NCBI GenBank assembly: GCA_934045905.1
Contig: OW203762.1
Coordinates: 21,546,345 to 21,610,344, forward strand
Length of the DNA: 64,000 nucleotides
Origin: Leuctra nigra
Lineage: Eukaryota > Arthropoda > Insecta > Plecoptera > Leuctridae
Direction of reading: 5' to 3'
Made by a program: the position numbers and the translations under genes. This document shows, piece after piece, positions 43,477 to 55,270 of the stretch (positions are counted from its first letter, which is position 1; each line of letters starts with the position of its first letter). The notes beneath the pieces were generated by a model. That model did not search any database, was not told the DNA's origin, and was given only the letters and a program-made list of their open reading frames with translations.

Positions 43477-46400
43477 ATGAGGTGGTCCCAAGTCATGTGT
43501 CGGGGTGGAGTTTCGGACTTGACAAAAAAATATTCCAATTTGCCTGAAGAATACATAAAAAGAAGCATGGAACAGGTATGCTTGGTACCTAGTTATAGGT
43601 ACATTATTTCCAAAGCTCTTCTCTAGCCTACCTATTACTAGCCTACTTTATTTATTACTAGGTTTATAAATTAATTCATAAACCTAAAGCCAAGAGGTCG
43701 TTATTTGTACATAATATGTCATGAGGTCTAATGGATTAATTATTAATCGCATGATAAGTCAAATTATTGATAGGCTCAAGCTATTTTCTGATTCCTGTTG
43801 GATGAAGGTATTACCTAGTCTCCCATTAATTATTTTCCCATAGACGTGCTCGATTGAAGTCCACTGGCTAAATTTGGTCTTAACCTTGTTTCCAGGTTTA
43901 CTGGCGAACTCCTCGCGGTGTTCCTCAGTACCTTCCACGAGACGTCGCACGAAAGAAGTTTCGCTTCACTACAAATCGACCATGGAGTTCTCAATTTGCC
44001 CAACAAAATGCTCCGGGGTTTTATCGGAAGAAGATATTTATTGAGCCCGTCAAAGAATGGAGCTATTTTAGAGGAGATCGTGTAAGTTGTTAATGTAAGA
44101 TAGGACATGAATCGAGAGTCATGTCCTAAGCTATTTAATGTGTGATGTCCAGTGTATATTTTATGAACATACCTACTTAGTTTGTGTAATTTTTTTCAGT
44201 TGCCTCACCAATTTTTCTGTAACTTAACTATTAATCTGTAGAGCCTTCAATTATTTAATTTACATTAAATTATTGTTTTTTAAGGTTGAGGTATTAGTTG
44301 GGAGAGACAAAGGAAAACAAGGCATTGTTACACAAGTTTTCCCAGAGCGCAACTGGGTGATTGTTGAAGGACTCAACACACATTTGCGAACTGTCGCCAA
44401 GGACAAGAAATTCACAGGTCTTGTAATCAAGTCTGAATCTCCTCTGCTTGTGACGAATCAGGTGTCGCTTGTCGATCCATCAGACCTGTAAGTATTGTAC
44501 AAAGGCTACATGGTTCCTAATTTACAATAGGTATAAAATAAATTACAATTCAAACACAACAGTAATATAACTAATTAGTAATTATTAAAGTATGACGAAC
44601 AGAAAGGAAATTAAGTAAAAGGTAGTACTGTGTACCTACTACGATAGTAGGATTGTTTATTTTGTTGTGAATGGTGTTTTCTACTGGCCGCACTGAACCA
44701 CACTAGGTTTGCACTCTGATTGAAACTTGCATTGAGGTTTGTGTTGTGACGTAATAAGTGCAGACCAGTGCAGCCAGTGGAAAACGCCATAAGTTCGATA
44801 GGGATGTACGAGAGTGATACGGCTTTCCTAATCGCTTAAAATCCTCCATGACGTTAACCAAAAGACAAAAGTCCAACGATATTGCTGTATTTTTAGTGTC
44901 TATTAATATTATATACCTATATCCATGCTTTTACGTCTACTTTTGTGTAAAAATGTTAAGTTAGACCCAGTTAGACCATAGGTACTACGTACAATCAATG
45001 AGAATGGATTTTAATTGATTCCAATATTAAATTTTTCCAACAGGTGTGTAAAATATTGCTGGCCTCTCTGGCCAATCTATTTGAGGTGATTGTATGTTAG
45101 ACCATAGGTTAGACCAGACTGTAGATAAACTTTAACAGAAATGATGTAAAATATCACTCACAATTGCCCCGAATTATATTGTTTTTGAACTATTTAGACA
45201 TAAATATTAAAGCTCTAGCCAAAAGCTTGAGCCTAGCTGGTGGGGACTGTCATGGCTGTCAAGAAGCAAATCGGCATCACAATCATACACCCTATGTACC
45301 AGTGGCGGCTCGTGACCTAAAATTGTAGGGGGGCACAACCAACAATCAATAATATAAAGTTGCTTACAAGACACTCTTACCTTTATTTGTCAATGAAGTC
45401 CATTCGTCGGTCTTTCATGGCCACGAATTTGTCTATGGTTAACGAGTAGAATGAATCCATATTTGCGACAATTTCTTTCTTAATGGAGATTCGGTATGAA
45501 ATTTTCTGTGAATAATTCGTCCTTTTACTGTGCAAGCTTGGCTTATTGTAATATTTGGTTGATTTGGTCCCAATATTTTACATTGTTCACGAACAAGGTT
45601 TTACTTTGGCAATGACTTCTCTAAGAATAAAATTAATGAATCCATGTTATTCATATCATATTACACTTTGACTTCAATGTTTAAAATCAACACAAAACTT
45701 CACTTCACAATAAAATATACACAGGTACTATGAAAGCTCAATACAAACGAACTTCACTCACCACAGGCTCTGGGCTACTGAATGTGACTGTTTTTATTTC
45801 ATTTCGCTCTAGTGTAGGCGATATATTGTCTTGAAAAGCATTTAAAACCAATCGTAAAACTCATGGTGTTATGATGCAAGTGTTCATCATGTCAGCCGTC
45901 GTCGGCCGGAGGCTATTACTCGAGCTAAAATCATGGGGCGGACTGGTAGCTGATCTACGTACGTTAGGGCAGTGCCCGAGCGTTTCAGTCAAGTCGCGTG
46001 GAAAAGACTATATTATCCCGGTATCGATAAATACTAGCATCTAGACTATCCACGGGCACCAGCAAAGCTGCCCTCGATGCAAATATAGGGCCGTCAGAAA
46101 TCAACTCGCATAAGAAAATAGGTGGATATGTCCCCGCTATAAATACTAAATAAATCATAAATAGGCAAATAATCACGTATAATTATATGATTTATTTTTA
46201 TTAAGTATTTAGCGATATAAATGTTTAAATGCTTCAAATATGATTTTTTGAGGGTGATATTCTTGGAGGGGCAGTGCCCCATGTGCCCCTATTGACCGGC
46301 CGCCACTGATATGTACATGTAAGTGCTCTGACGTTGGTTCTTGGTTTCTAGACAATCGTCAGAAGTGGAGTGGCGCTTCACGGAGGCTGGAGAGAAGGTC

Positions 46401-46999
46401 AGAGTCTCAGTGAGATCGGGCCGCATTATTCCCATTCCTTCTATGAATGATGAAACATATGATTACAAGGCAAAGGGACTCTATAAAGGTACATTATCTT
46501 AATTAACTAGTTTACTGGAGGCGTGAATGTGTGACCTTTTAGTGCAAGAATAATTTTCTATGGATTTTATTTTCCCCATACCTAAGTAATATGACTGTGT
46601 TGGTATTACAAAAACATTGAAAAGACATTAATTTGAATTTGAAATTGATCTTTTATTTTTACACCATTTTTTAAAAACATTAGAAATGGTGAGAATTACA
46701 ATTGGTGACAGGAATGGTATTTAAAATTCATATTTTTGTCGGCTAGCTTCAAAATATCAACCCACCTGATGCAGCTTGTAAATACAGTGTGAATCGTTTA
46801 AAAACCATGCAATTGTGGGAAATATATCTTGTGAAGTGATTGGACTGGATTGTATTTTTCAGAATCACCAAAAGATACACCGGCATCGGAGATTTCGGAG
46901 ATAACATTTTCTCCTACCCTAGCAACCTTTGAAATGGACATCATGAATCAATTAAAAATAGAGGAAACTAGAGAGCCTGCACCTTCATATTGGTACTAG
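43477..46999 (+). CDS. mRpL24: mitochondrial large ribosomal subunit protein L24 (uL24m), 5 exons
   Basis: Exons are 43477-43575, 43896-44081, 44285-44487, 46352-46488 and 46863-46999. They make 253 codons plus TAG, close to the usual animal length of about 215-250. uL24m is an early-assembly protein of the mitochondrial 39S subunit. Exon 1 encodes [11 protein letters not shown]..., a basic, acid-poor leader fitting mitochondrial import. Exon 2 has [10 protein letters not shown]. Exon 3 holds the KOW motif ([19 protein letters not shown]) and GLNTHLRTV, the RNA-binding hallmark. Exon 4 has [20 protein letters not shown], and exon 5 ends PSYWY. AATAAA is at 47218-47223, giving a 3' UTR of about 0.24 kb. 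Intron 3 carries a 1-kb hAT-type element. Confidence 0.94.
45300..46308. mobile_element. 1009-bp hAT-type non-autonomous element in mRpL24 intron 3
   Basis: CAGTGGCGGCTCGTGACC (left) and GGCCGCCACTG (right) are the ends. The flanks CTATGTAC and ATATGTAC (45292-45299 and 46309-46316) agree at 7 of 8 positions, an aged duplication. The subterminal left 'ggggggcaca' faces the right 'gtgcccct'. No transposase is visible. Confidence 0.82.
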
Positions 47000-48739
47000 A
47001 ATCACATTACATATATTAATGTTATTCATGTGAAATATGATTTGTTCATTTGCTACATGTTTACAGTTATTGCGGGTAAATGGCTACAGTTTCAAAAGCA
47101 TTTTTCTCCGAATGGCTGTTCTTCCGGTCAGGCAATGAGTGAACTAGTTTCAATTAGTACTAGATTGGTTTTGAATTCATTACCAAAAATTTGTAGCCAC
47201 GTTGTTGATTTTATAAAAATAAAGTTGATTTAAAATTAAAATGATTAAATAGCAATTTATTTTTTAATAATTCCTTTAAAAACCTACCTTTTGCTCTGAT
47301 TATTATCTGATTTAATTTCTAACTGAAATCAAATATAGATCGATATAATACACAATTGAAAACGCACTTTCTGGAGGTATAATTATTCAATAATCAATAA
47401 TATAATAATCAATAATTAATTTACCTAAGGTACATAGGATTTGTTTCTAGTTTTACTGACAAAAATAATATTTTTTGCAGTACCTACTATAGCACCTAAT
47501 TGCAGCCCCTGATTTTTTTTAATGGTTTCAAAAGCTTACAGCTTGTGACCCATGGTCCTAATAAATTATTGTTTGTTTTGTTGCTTCGCGGCAGGTTGCA
47601 AAGGACCCATAACTTACTCTAAGTCTAATTTGACTCGCGGCAACAACATTTTTTTTAAAAATTTCAAATCATAGATGCGAAAATTTTGAAGTCGATCCGT
47701 CCAGTGGTCATATAAATTCCGTAGCCGTTTTTATGTTGTTTTTGTGGTTTTGAATATTTGAATTAATATTACTTGGGTAGGTACTGCAGTGGCTAGATTC
47801 CCAAAAAGTATTGTCTGCTCTTTTGCATTATCTTTCATTTAACATTCTGTTTTTGTGTGAATGCAGCAGTATAATATGGAATGCCACAATTATCACGTAC
47901 CTCATTATGTTGTGATTACACTTGCCCCCTATCGCGACTTATCACAACATACAGATGCGACTGTACATCCTATAGCTAGTTCATTTTCATGAATTTGTTG
48001 AACATTATGGGCAAAAAATCTCTTTATCATTGGTATGCCAGACTATTATCATTATCACCTGTCTCTTTCCTTACGTTTTATTAACTTTTCACATGTCCTT
48101 CCCTCCACTCCCTAGACATGATGCCTCAGCTAATGGTATAAGACTTAAGAATATCCACTCAAACGATTCAACTTCTAAAATGTCTCATAAAAGAACTTTG
48201 AGGAGCTTAGGACTAACTTTTTTGATAGAAGGGAATTAGCATAAACTAAGAACTTTATATTGGAATGCCCGAACTTGGGAGTTTTTCGATTTTCTATAAG
48301 TTCAAAATTTTGGCAACGAAATTCGCGAAGTACGGCTAACTTAATAAGATGATGGTCTAATACATATTGCGGGCTTTGAGAGATCTAACTTTTTATTATA
48401 ATTTATCTAAGCCTAACCAAATGGTTTTGTAGATCTTTTAGCTGCAAACAGACTGTTAATAAACAGCGTATTTAGCGTGTAGGCACCATGGTAATGTATC
48501 TAATAAAGGTGCAAATATCATGGTGATGCATGGTGTTATATAAATCGACAAAGTTGTTGACGAAAGTAAAAATTGATTTATCAATTTCGAACTATTGATT
48601 ATGAATACCTATCGTATTCTACAAAGCATTTCTAAACTGTAAACTTTGACAATATTGTTATCAAAAAAATCTTAACTTCAGCAATGGATTAATATTTGAA
48701 TTGAATGAATCGGATTCTTATTTTTTACTTTTTAATGTA
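47000..48739. other. mRpL24 3' UTR, then AT-rich intergenic sequence
   Basis: The first about 240 bp are the mRpL24 3' UTR. Beyond 47.25 kb I see no gene. Part of 47.50-47.73 kb (gaagtcgatccgtccagtgg) looks like a worn repeat. Confidence 0.4.
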
Positions 48740-48950
48740 CACTCGGCCAAACAAAACTTGAACGTTGACCAAATTTGAATGACTGCTGGTCATGTCCCAT
48801 AACCAATCAAAGCTTGTTATTATCATTGAAATGTGAGGTCAGCTACTAGAGTGAGACAATGAGATCGCTTAGACTGACTTCTGATGGTGCGATCTTACAT
48901 TTATCAGCCTATCAGATTTATTGAACGTTCAAGTTTTGTTTGGCCAAGTG
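48740..48950. mobile_element. Tc1/mariner-like MITE, family B, copy 2 (211 bp)
   Basis: TA|CACTCGGCCAAACAAAACTT ... AAGTTTTGTTTGGCCAAGTG|TA. It is a near-identical reverse copy of 42297-42507. The two copies 6.2 kb apart imply recent activity. Confidence 0.9.
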
Positions 48951-49242
48951 TACATATGTGGAATTGGAAAGTTAAATAAATCTATACACTATTGTGAAGA
49001 TTTTTTCTTCTTTTAACAACACCTAGGTGCCTACCTAAAGGAACGTTTGTGTGGGGGTTGAAAACATGACAATACGAATCTACTCTTCGTTACCTCAGCT
49101 ATTTGTAACGCCATTTTACTCTTAACAATGACAGCTCAACTATCTTTCCAACATCTCAGAAGAGACCTGTGATCAACAAACCTGCGAAAAACATGTTACT
49201 TCTCTGCGTGAAATAGGATTTCGGGCGTCTCTCTCCTCTTGC

Positions 49243-49289
49243 CATCGTCCTTCGTCCCTCTCTCTCTCCCTCTCTCTCTCTCTTCTTCC
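49243..49289. repeat. CT-rich low-complexity tract
   Basis: A run of (CT)n/(CCT) units, ending in poly-C. It has no other content. Confidence 0.8.
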
Positions 49290-49928
49290 CCCCAACGCCA
49301 GGCCACAGTGTGAAAATGTCGACACAACACGTACGCTCATCCATTATGAACACGAGGATGGCAATTTCAATTGAAAACCACAAATACTGTGTGGCTGTAT
49401 GTGCAGAGAGAGATCATTCAATTGTTGCACTGTTGGCTGCCCTGTGCAACCTAGACAGAAGCGAATAGATAATAGAAGAACATGAAAACAAGGAATGAAA
49501 TTAAGAGTAAAAAAGCTGCTTGATAGTGGGAAAAGTAATTTCGTCTTTTCAGTGAGACCAGAGCTTTTATAACCTCTGGGGATGTTGTAATGAAATTTCA
49601 AAAGCTCAGATTACAGTTTGTAAAGACAAACTCAATAATAATGCTAAGAAAATGATACTTATATTTTGAAGAGAATGTAGATAACAACTTTTTAGAAAAG
49701 CAGTAACTAGTAATGACAGCACAAGGACGTATTTAGGATGAAATTTCGGAAGGGCCAGACATTATAGTAATATTTTGAAAAATGATAATGGAAATCAAGG
49801 GGGCTCGGAAGCGAAGCACCCAAGAATATTTTCTGGGGCGCAGACCCGGATATTTTTGAAATTTTAACTCAATTCTTTCGACATACTTGGTCATTTTTAT
49901 GATTTTTTTTAGTTTTGTGCGTATTTTT

Positions 49929-52900
49929 TATTATTATTATTATTATTAATCCTTTATTTGTAACGGGCAAGCCCACAAGTACAAATATAATAAAAACACA
50001 TATTACATACAAAATTGCACATAGTCATAGGAATACATAAAAAGAACATAGGGTATATCACAGAAGGAATTAAACATTTAAAGCAAGTAAAAATTATCAC
50101 AGATGTCGTAAAATTAATGCTTTAAACTCAGTCAAGGAATTAAAATTAACATCTAATTCACTACACAAGTTATAAAAATGATTAAAAGTGGCTTGCAGTC
50201 TATTTATAGTAGAAAATTTAAAAACATCTATTCTGACAGGTGACACTCTAAAAAATTGGCGAGACCTTGACAATCGTACAGGAACATACACATTTAAAAG
50301 TTGCACAAGGTCAGTATCCAATAGCCCATTCATTAATTTGTAAAGAAATACCATGTCAGCCATTTTACGCCTATCGTGTAGTGGTATCAGATTCATATTT
50401 TTACAAAACGAGTCATACTCCAAACCATTATATACTACACCAGAATGAAAACACATTGACTTGACGAAACGTCTCTGAACACTCTCTATAGACTTAATTT
50501 TAGTTACATGGTAGGGATTCCATACAGTGCTGGCGTACTCTATCTGAGGTCTGACAATTGCAGAAAACAACAGTCTATTAGTTGATTTGCTGAAAGGAGT
50601 AAAGCAATTCCTTCCCAACAGACCAAGTAATTTCAGGGCCTTGGATTTCATAAAGTCAATGTGTAAGTTGTAAGTTAAGTCAGAAGAAATAAAAACGCCA
50701 AGGTCCTTGACTGATTTAACCCTTACAAGGGCTACAGCACCCATAGTATAATTAAAACCAACAACATGTTTAATTTTATTTGTGAAAGTTATAACATTAC
50801 ACTTTGATATATTAAGCTTTAGGTTCCACTGAGAACACCAGTTCACGAGGCTGTCAATGTCTTTTTGGAGTCGAGAACAATCTCTCACATTATTCACTGG
50901 CATATAAATCTTTAAGTCATCTGCATACAGCAAACACCTAGACTTGATTTTCCTCGGGATGTCATTCACAAAAAGGGTAAAAAATAAGGGTCCAAGTATG
51001 GACCCTTGCGGGACACCCGACGTAACTTGAACCGGCCTGGAGCTCGCAGAATCGATGACCACTGACTGCGTCCGTCCAGAAAGGTAGTTTGTAATCAAGT
51101 CGATAAGATTCCCATCAATACCGAAGCCTCGGAGTTTGTGAACCAACAGTTGATGATCTACCGAATCAAATGCCTTAGAAAAGTCCGTGTAGATTGCGTC
51201 TACTTGTATTTTTTCATTAATATGAAAGGCAACGTCGGTAGTATATTTCACCAAATTAGTCACAGTCGACCGGCCCTTCACGAAGCCGTGCTGTTCAACC
51301 ACAATGTGCTTGGCGACATGCGAATAAATATTCTTGTGGATAATCTTCTCAAAAATTTTTGAGAACACCGATAACAGCGAAATAGGTCGATAGTTGGACA
51401 CATGGAACCGACTTCCCTTTTTGAGGATCGGCGTGACGTTTGAGTGCTTCCATCGTGTAGGAAACTTTCCAGCTTGCAGCGAGTGGTTAAACAACTTTGT
51501 AAGCGGGATAGAAAGGGGCTCACGACAGTGTTTGAGTACTTTGTTTGGGATACCATCCGGTCCCGGCGATTTCCCATTTACTAAACTAGACAAGTAGAAT
51601 TCTACTTCCCTCTTACTAACAATAAATGTCGAAAGAGATTCCACATTATCATAGAGTGGAGTCTCAGGCAGACAGTTTGCAGCAACTGGTGCGTGCGAAC
51701 TAAGAAAGGTTGAAGCGAAGAAATTTGAGAAGAGTTGACAAGAGGTCTGAGTCTCCGTAGATTTGACGCCATCAAACTCAACCTCAACGGGAATCCGTCT
51801 TGCCCTTGACTTCCCTCGAATATATTTCCATAACAAATTCGGATTTTCCATTACCTTTGCATCAATTTTCTTTAGGTAGGCTGAATAAGTATCACTTCTA
51901 AGCGTTTTGAAGAAACTACGTTTAACTTGAAATTCAACATAATGTGATCGAAAACCTGTCCTCTTCCATTCTTTATGAGAGCGTGTCTTATCCTTAAGGG
52001 CAGCTATGAGTTCCCTATCAAACCATGTGGGATATCTAGAAGGATTGACCTTTACATACGGAACAGACTCTGTTAATACTCCATTTAGCAGGGAGTAAAA
52101 GATGTCACACTTCTCATCCACTTCACCTGCAGCGTCCATTTCATTCCAATTTGTATCTAAAAGATTTATTTTAAGAAGATTCAAGTCGGCTTTGTTCCAG
52201 TTAAATCTTGGCAGGGACTTAGACTTAGGCCTCTCCAACGCTGGAAGAAAAACCGTTGCCTCAAATGCCAAATGATCCGTCCGAACGATGGACTCCACTT
52301 GATCCACAACTATCTGTACATCCTGGGTGTTACAGAATAACAGGTCTAAAAAGTTACTTACTCTAGTAGCAAAAGGAACGACTTGGTGAAAGTTCAACTC
52401 ATTAACCATATCAACAAACTCAAGTGCAACACCGGCATTGGAATTTCCAATTACCAAAGGTTGCAACCCGTCCGAAGACGGCAGCCATCGGATGTCAGGC
52501 AAGTTGAGGTCTCCACAGAGCAGTACGACATCTTGCGGTCGAGAACGAGCGAGTATACGTGATATAGAGTCCTGCAGATTGCCAACAAGAGATGAAGTGG
52601 GCAATGGTGGGAGGTATACACATCCGATGAAAAGGCTACTACTCGGCGACCGCAACACCTCCGCCCAAACCACCTCACATTCACCGTCTTCTTCATCCAC
52701 GTGACGAGACGCAAGGGCACTGCTGATGGCTATCAACACACCGCCTCCAGCGCGCTCGTTTCTGTCTCTTCTGAACACCGTATATTGACTAGAGTCAAGA
52801 ACTTCACCCTCCAGTATGCTAGCACTCAACCAAGTTTCAGTCACACAGACAATATCAGCTTGACTATTGTCAGAAAAATTAATGTTAAAGTCACTCAGCC

Positions 52901-53368
52901 TTTCCGGCCCCGAAATGCTTCTTGCATTCATGTAGTATAATTGCAGATTGTTTATGTTGTTCGCGGAAGTAGGACCCGGGTTAAGTTGAATGTCCCCGGC
53001 TAATGCCAACAACAACAAAATAAGCCTCGCTGCAGCCCTCCAGCTAAATAGACGCGACCCGTGCATCGAGCAAACTCGTCTTCTCTTGGAATCGCCCAAA
53101 TAGAGGGATGATAGGTTACAAATGTCAGTTCCAACACAACACCAACCCGACAACGAACAGTTCAACTTGGATATATTCACGTACGTATCTCCGAACGAAT
53201 ATGTAATACCAACGGCATACGCGCAAACACTATCCGCATTACGTGTGACATTCGCAGCATCAACGAACACTCGCAACAACAAGAAAAACTGAAAAATCCG
53301 GAGCAGCAAAAACACACGACCGACACCGGCGGCCATCTTGAAGATCAAGAAGACGAAGCCCTGATTTC
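49929..53368 (-). mobile_element. CR1/L2/jockey-type LINE, apparently full length, single intact ORF
   Basis: On the minus strand, the element starts at about 53368 with only about 30 bp before the ATG. It carries one uninterrupted ORF and a short 3' UTR with AAATAAAGG, and ends in a (TAA)n run (49929-49950). The lack of any stop or frameshift indicates a young, possibly active copy. 3' simple repeats rather than poly-A are usual for CR1/L2-like elements. Confidence 0.85.
50097..53336 (-). CDS. LINE polyprotein: hydrophobic N-terminus, 2A-like motif, endonuclease, reverse transcriptase
   Basis: 1079 codons from ATG 53336. The longer frame from 53402 reads through poly-G and is rejected. Order, counted from that ATG: a hydrophobic leader (VFLLLRIFQFFLLLRVFV), a Cys-rich segment, a second hydrophobic stretch (LILLLLALA) immediately followed by GDIQLNPGP (about residues 114-122), a 2A-like ribosome-skipping motif. 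Next comes an EEP/APE endonuclease (YYMNARSI, VTETWLS, RAGGGVLIAI, LCGDLNLPDI). Then the reverse transcriptase: KGSRFHVSNYRPISLLS, QHGFVKGRSTVTNL, IYTDFSKAFDSVDH, GVPQGSILGPLFFTLFVND and the catalytic YADDLKIYM. The tail has PQIEYASTVWNPY and IESVQRRFVK. The 2A consensus is D-x-E-x-NPGP; here Gln replaces Glu. Confidence 0.9.
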   Translation of the reverse strand: MAAGVGRVFLLLRIFQFFLLLRVFVDAANVTRNADSVCAYAVGITYSFGDTYVNISKLNCSLSGWCCVGTDICNLSSLYLGDSKRRRVCSMHGSRLFSWRAAARLILLLLALAGDIQLNPGPTSANNINNLQLYYMNARSISGPERLSDFNINFSDNSQADIVCVTETWLSASILEGEVLDSSQYTVFRRDRNERAGGGVLIAISSALASRHVDEEDGECEVVWAEVLRSPSSSLFIGCVYLPPLPTSSLVGNLQDSISRILARSRPQDVVLLCGDLNLPDIRWLPSSDGLQPLVIGNSNAGVALEFVDMVNELNFHQVVPFATRVSNFLDLLFCNTQDVQIVVDQVESIVRTDHLAFEATVFLPALERPKSKSLPRFNWNKADLNLLKINLLDTNWNEMDAAGEVDEKCDIFYSLLNGVLTESVPYVKVNPSRYPTWFDRELIAALKDKTRSHKEWKRTGFRSHYVEFQVKRSFFKTLRSDTYSAYLKKIDAKVMENPNLLWKYIRGKSRARRIPVEVEFDGVKSTETQTSCQLFSNFFASTFLSSHAPVAANCLPETPLYDNVESLSTFIVSKREVEFYLSSLVNGKSPGPDGIPNKVLKHCREPLSIPLTKLFNHSLQAGKFPTRWKHSNVTPILKKGSRFHVSNYRPISLLSVFSKIFEKIIHKNIYSHVAKHIVVEQHGFVKGRSTVTNLVKYTTDVAFHINEKIQVDAIYTDFSKAFDSVDHQLLVHKLRGFGIDGNLIDLITNYLSGRTQSVVIDSASSRPVQVTSGVPQGSILGPLFFTLFVNDIPRKIKSRCLLYADDLKIYMPVNNVRDCSRLQKDIDSLVNWCSQWNLKLNISKCNVITFTNKIKHVVGFNYTMGAVALVRVKSVKDLGVFISSDLTYNLHIDFMKSKALKLLGLLGRNCFTPFSKSTNRLLFSAIVRPQIEYASTVWNPYHVTKIKSIESVQRRFVKSMCFHSGVVYNGLEYDSFCKNMNLIPLHDRRKMADMVFLYKLMNGLLDTDLVQLLNVYVPVRLSRSRQFFRVSPVRIDVFKFSTINRLQATFNHFYNLCSELDVNFNSLTEFKALILRHL

Positions 53369-53425
53369 GGGGGGGGGGGGGGGGGGGGGCACGGCCCCCC
53401 ACCTAAATACGCCCTTGTAACAGCA

Positions 53426-55244
53426 TAGGTAACTGATTGTTATATTCAACCCGAATTTGTCCTCCTATTTTCTCGTTAGGTTTTTTTTTCTTATTTACTC
53501 CGTGAAAAATGAATTACGCTACGAATCATCAAAAGTTGAAAATGATTGACAGCAAGGCCATATCTGCCTGGGAAAAGTGTACCTAAATACTTGATATTCC
53601 ACCTACTTAATAATGAACGAGACTCATTAAAACAAGTCTAGTGACAAACAACGAATGCAAATATGAACTGAAATGGAGAAAATGTCAGTTGACATGTCCA
53701 AGACAAGGAAATTCTACCGAGCTTTTCCAGTCGCTTCAAGTTTACATTTAAATTTTGCAGTCACGCTTTTCAAAGACAAAGATTTTACTTAGGAAACGTA
53801 ATATTTCAAAGGTAATTTACTAGCCTGTGATATTTCTAATAAACTCTTTGTTAGCCTTTTACAGAATAATTAACAAATATCTTCGTTTGAATTTGATTAA
53901 TTGACTCTGATATTGTTGTTGTGATCTTATTTCTTGTCAGTGAATTTGAATATTATTCTCTCAACAGATTTCCAAGAAACACAATATAGACCTCATTTAC
54001 TCTATGTCGGTCTTTTTTCAATGTAATTAACAAATAGCTTTGTGTAATTGATTAATTGACTCTCATATTGCCGAGATCTACTTTCTTCTCAGTTAAGTTA
54101 AAAGCAACAAGCTTTAATGTTTTGCTCTTTTCACACGATTTGCGAACGGAGACTCTTTACAAGATTTAACGAAGATTCTGTCACATGAATGCATCCATCT
54201 GTTGAAACTTTCAAAAGTGAAATATCGAAATGTTCCATTCCGTTTGCTCTCAGTAATGAGAAGAAAATCGCAATACTCCTTCGTCCGAAAAGCACATTTT
54301 TCAACACGTTCTAACACTGAATGTTTTTTTTAACATAAGTTTTAGTACACCGAGGAACGGATTGTAATTATCTTTGGTGTTTACCTCCCCACCCCCACCT
54401 AGCCCCCCGACACCCCGTGAGGCCCACTGACAGCTGACGAATGGTTACCGAAGCCGAAGGGTTGAGCTTTTGATTGATGCTGCTGGCTCCCTGAAGTTGG
54501 AAAATTTGTTTGTCGTACGCTCCACTATACAGCTGACTTTCAGGATGTGAAAAAAATAAAAAAGTTATGGAAATGTAATTCTTGGAAGGGACAAATTTGA
54601 TTCTATTATAATTTGATATAAGTCTCCAACATGATGTTCAATTATTCTTTTTCTCTTCACAAATAAACTTTATAATAATACTGTATAATAAAGACAGATT
54701 TCTCGTGTCATGAGACAGCGTATATCAAATTACCCTTTCCCGATATAGCATGTTATTCAATTGTCTATTTATGAGCTACTCCATTTCCATGATCAGTTTA
54801 AGAGCATTCCTCCATGTTTGAATAATCTCTGTCAATTATGGTGATTTAAGCAATGCTATGTTAATAATTGCATCTGCGGGTGGCGATGCTGCAGCTGCAG
54901 GCTGCACTTGACAGATGTATGCGACGAGCGTAGACAAATGTTTGCCACCGAGCATTGGCCACAAGCTAATCACTATTATCATTATCATGGCCGCAAGCTT
55001 CGGTCTAGAGGTGGAGGTGCCGGCCCAAGTGACATACTGCGCCTGAATCAAGGACGGATTCATCAGTTTTGACGAAAAATCAAAATAAGTTTGGTTCCAA
55101 AACTGCGAACTTTCTGAATAAATAATTTGCATTGACATTTACTACATGATGAATATTTATGTATAATTACAAAACAATTAAGTTTATATGTCAATAAGGT
55201 GATTCACGTTTTTATTTTAGTGGGCATTTATTTGAGTTCGTGGC
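53426..55244. other. AT-rich intergenic sequence, no gene supported
   Basis: A weak open frame on the minus strand at 54836-55138 has a hydrophobic stretch (LAAMIMIIVISLWPML) but no known motif, consensus splice sites or codon evidence. Two related AT-rich passages (about 53870-53930 and 54025-54085: gataattaacaaat..ttgattaattgactct) form a loose direct repeat. C-rich text lies at 54390-54420. Confidence 0.35.
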
Positions 55245-55270
55245 ACTGTACCCCCCCCCCCCCCCTCCTT
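55245..55270. repeat. poly-C tract
   Basis: A run of about 16 C. Similar poly-G/poly-C runs occur at 4004, 4912, 11561, 26624, 31391, 53370 and 57228, several inside or beside TIR elements. Confidence 0.85.

Larger units (their letters stand above)
49722..53417. mobile_element. hAT-type element carrying a nested LINE
   Basis: CAAGGACGTATTTAGG at 49722 and its inverse CCTAAATACGCCCTTG ending at 53417 are the termini. TGACAGCA (49714-49721) and TAACAGCA (53418-53425) form an 8-bp duplication with one change. Only about 200 bp on the left (ggggctcggaagcgaagcac) and about 50 bp on the right (poly-G, cacggccccccacc) belong to the host element. The rest is the LINE, which therefore inserted later. 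Confidence 0.8.

Noticed and set aside
53337..53402. N-terminal extension of the CR1-like ORF (MGGRAPPPP...)
   Set aside because: It is encoded by the hAT remnant and poly-G run outside the LINE. The element itself starts near 53368 and its first ATG is 53336.
54836..55138. 100-codon minus-strand frame with a hydrophobic segment
   Set aside because: No recognisable family, no consensus splice donor at its end, and only a locally GC-richer core; not enough for a gene call.
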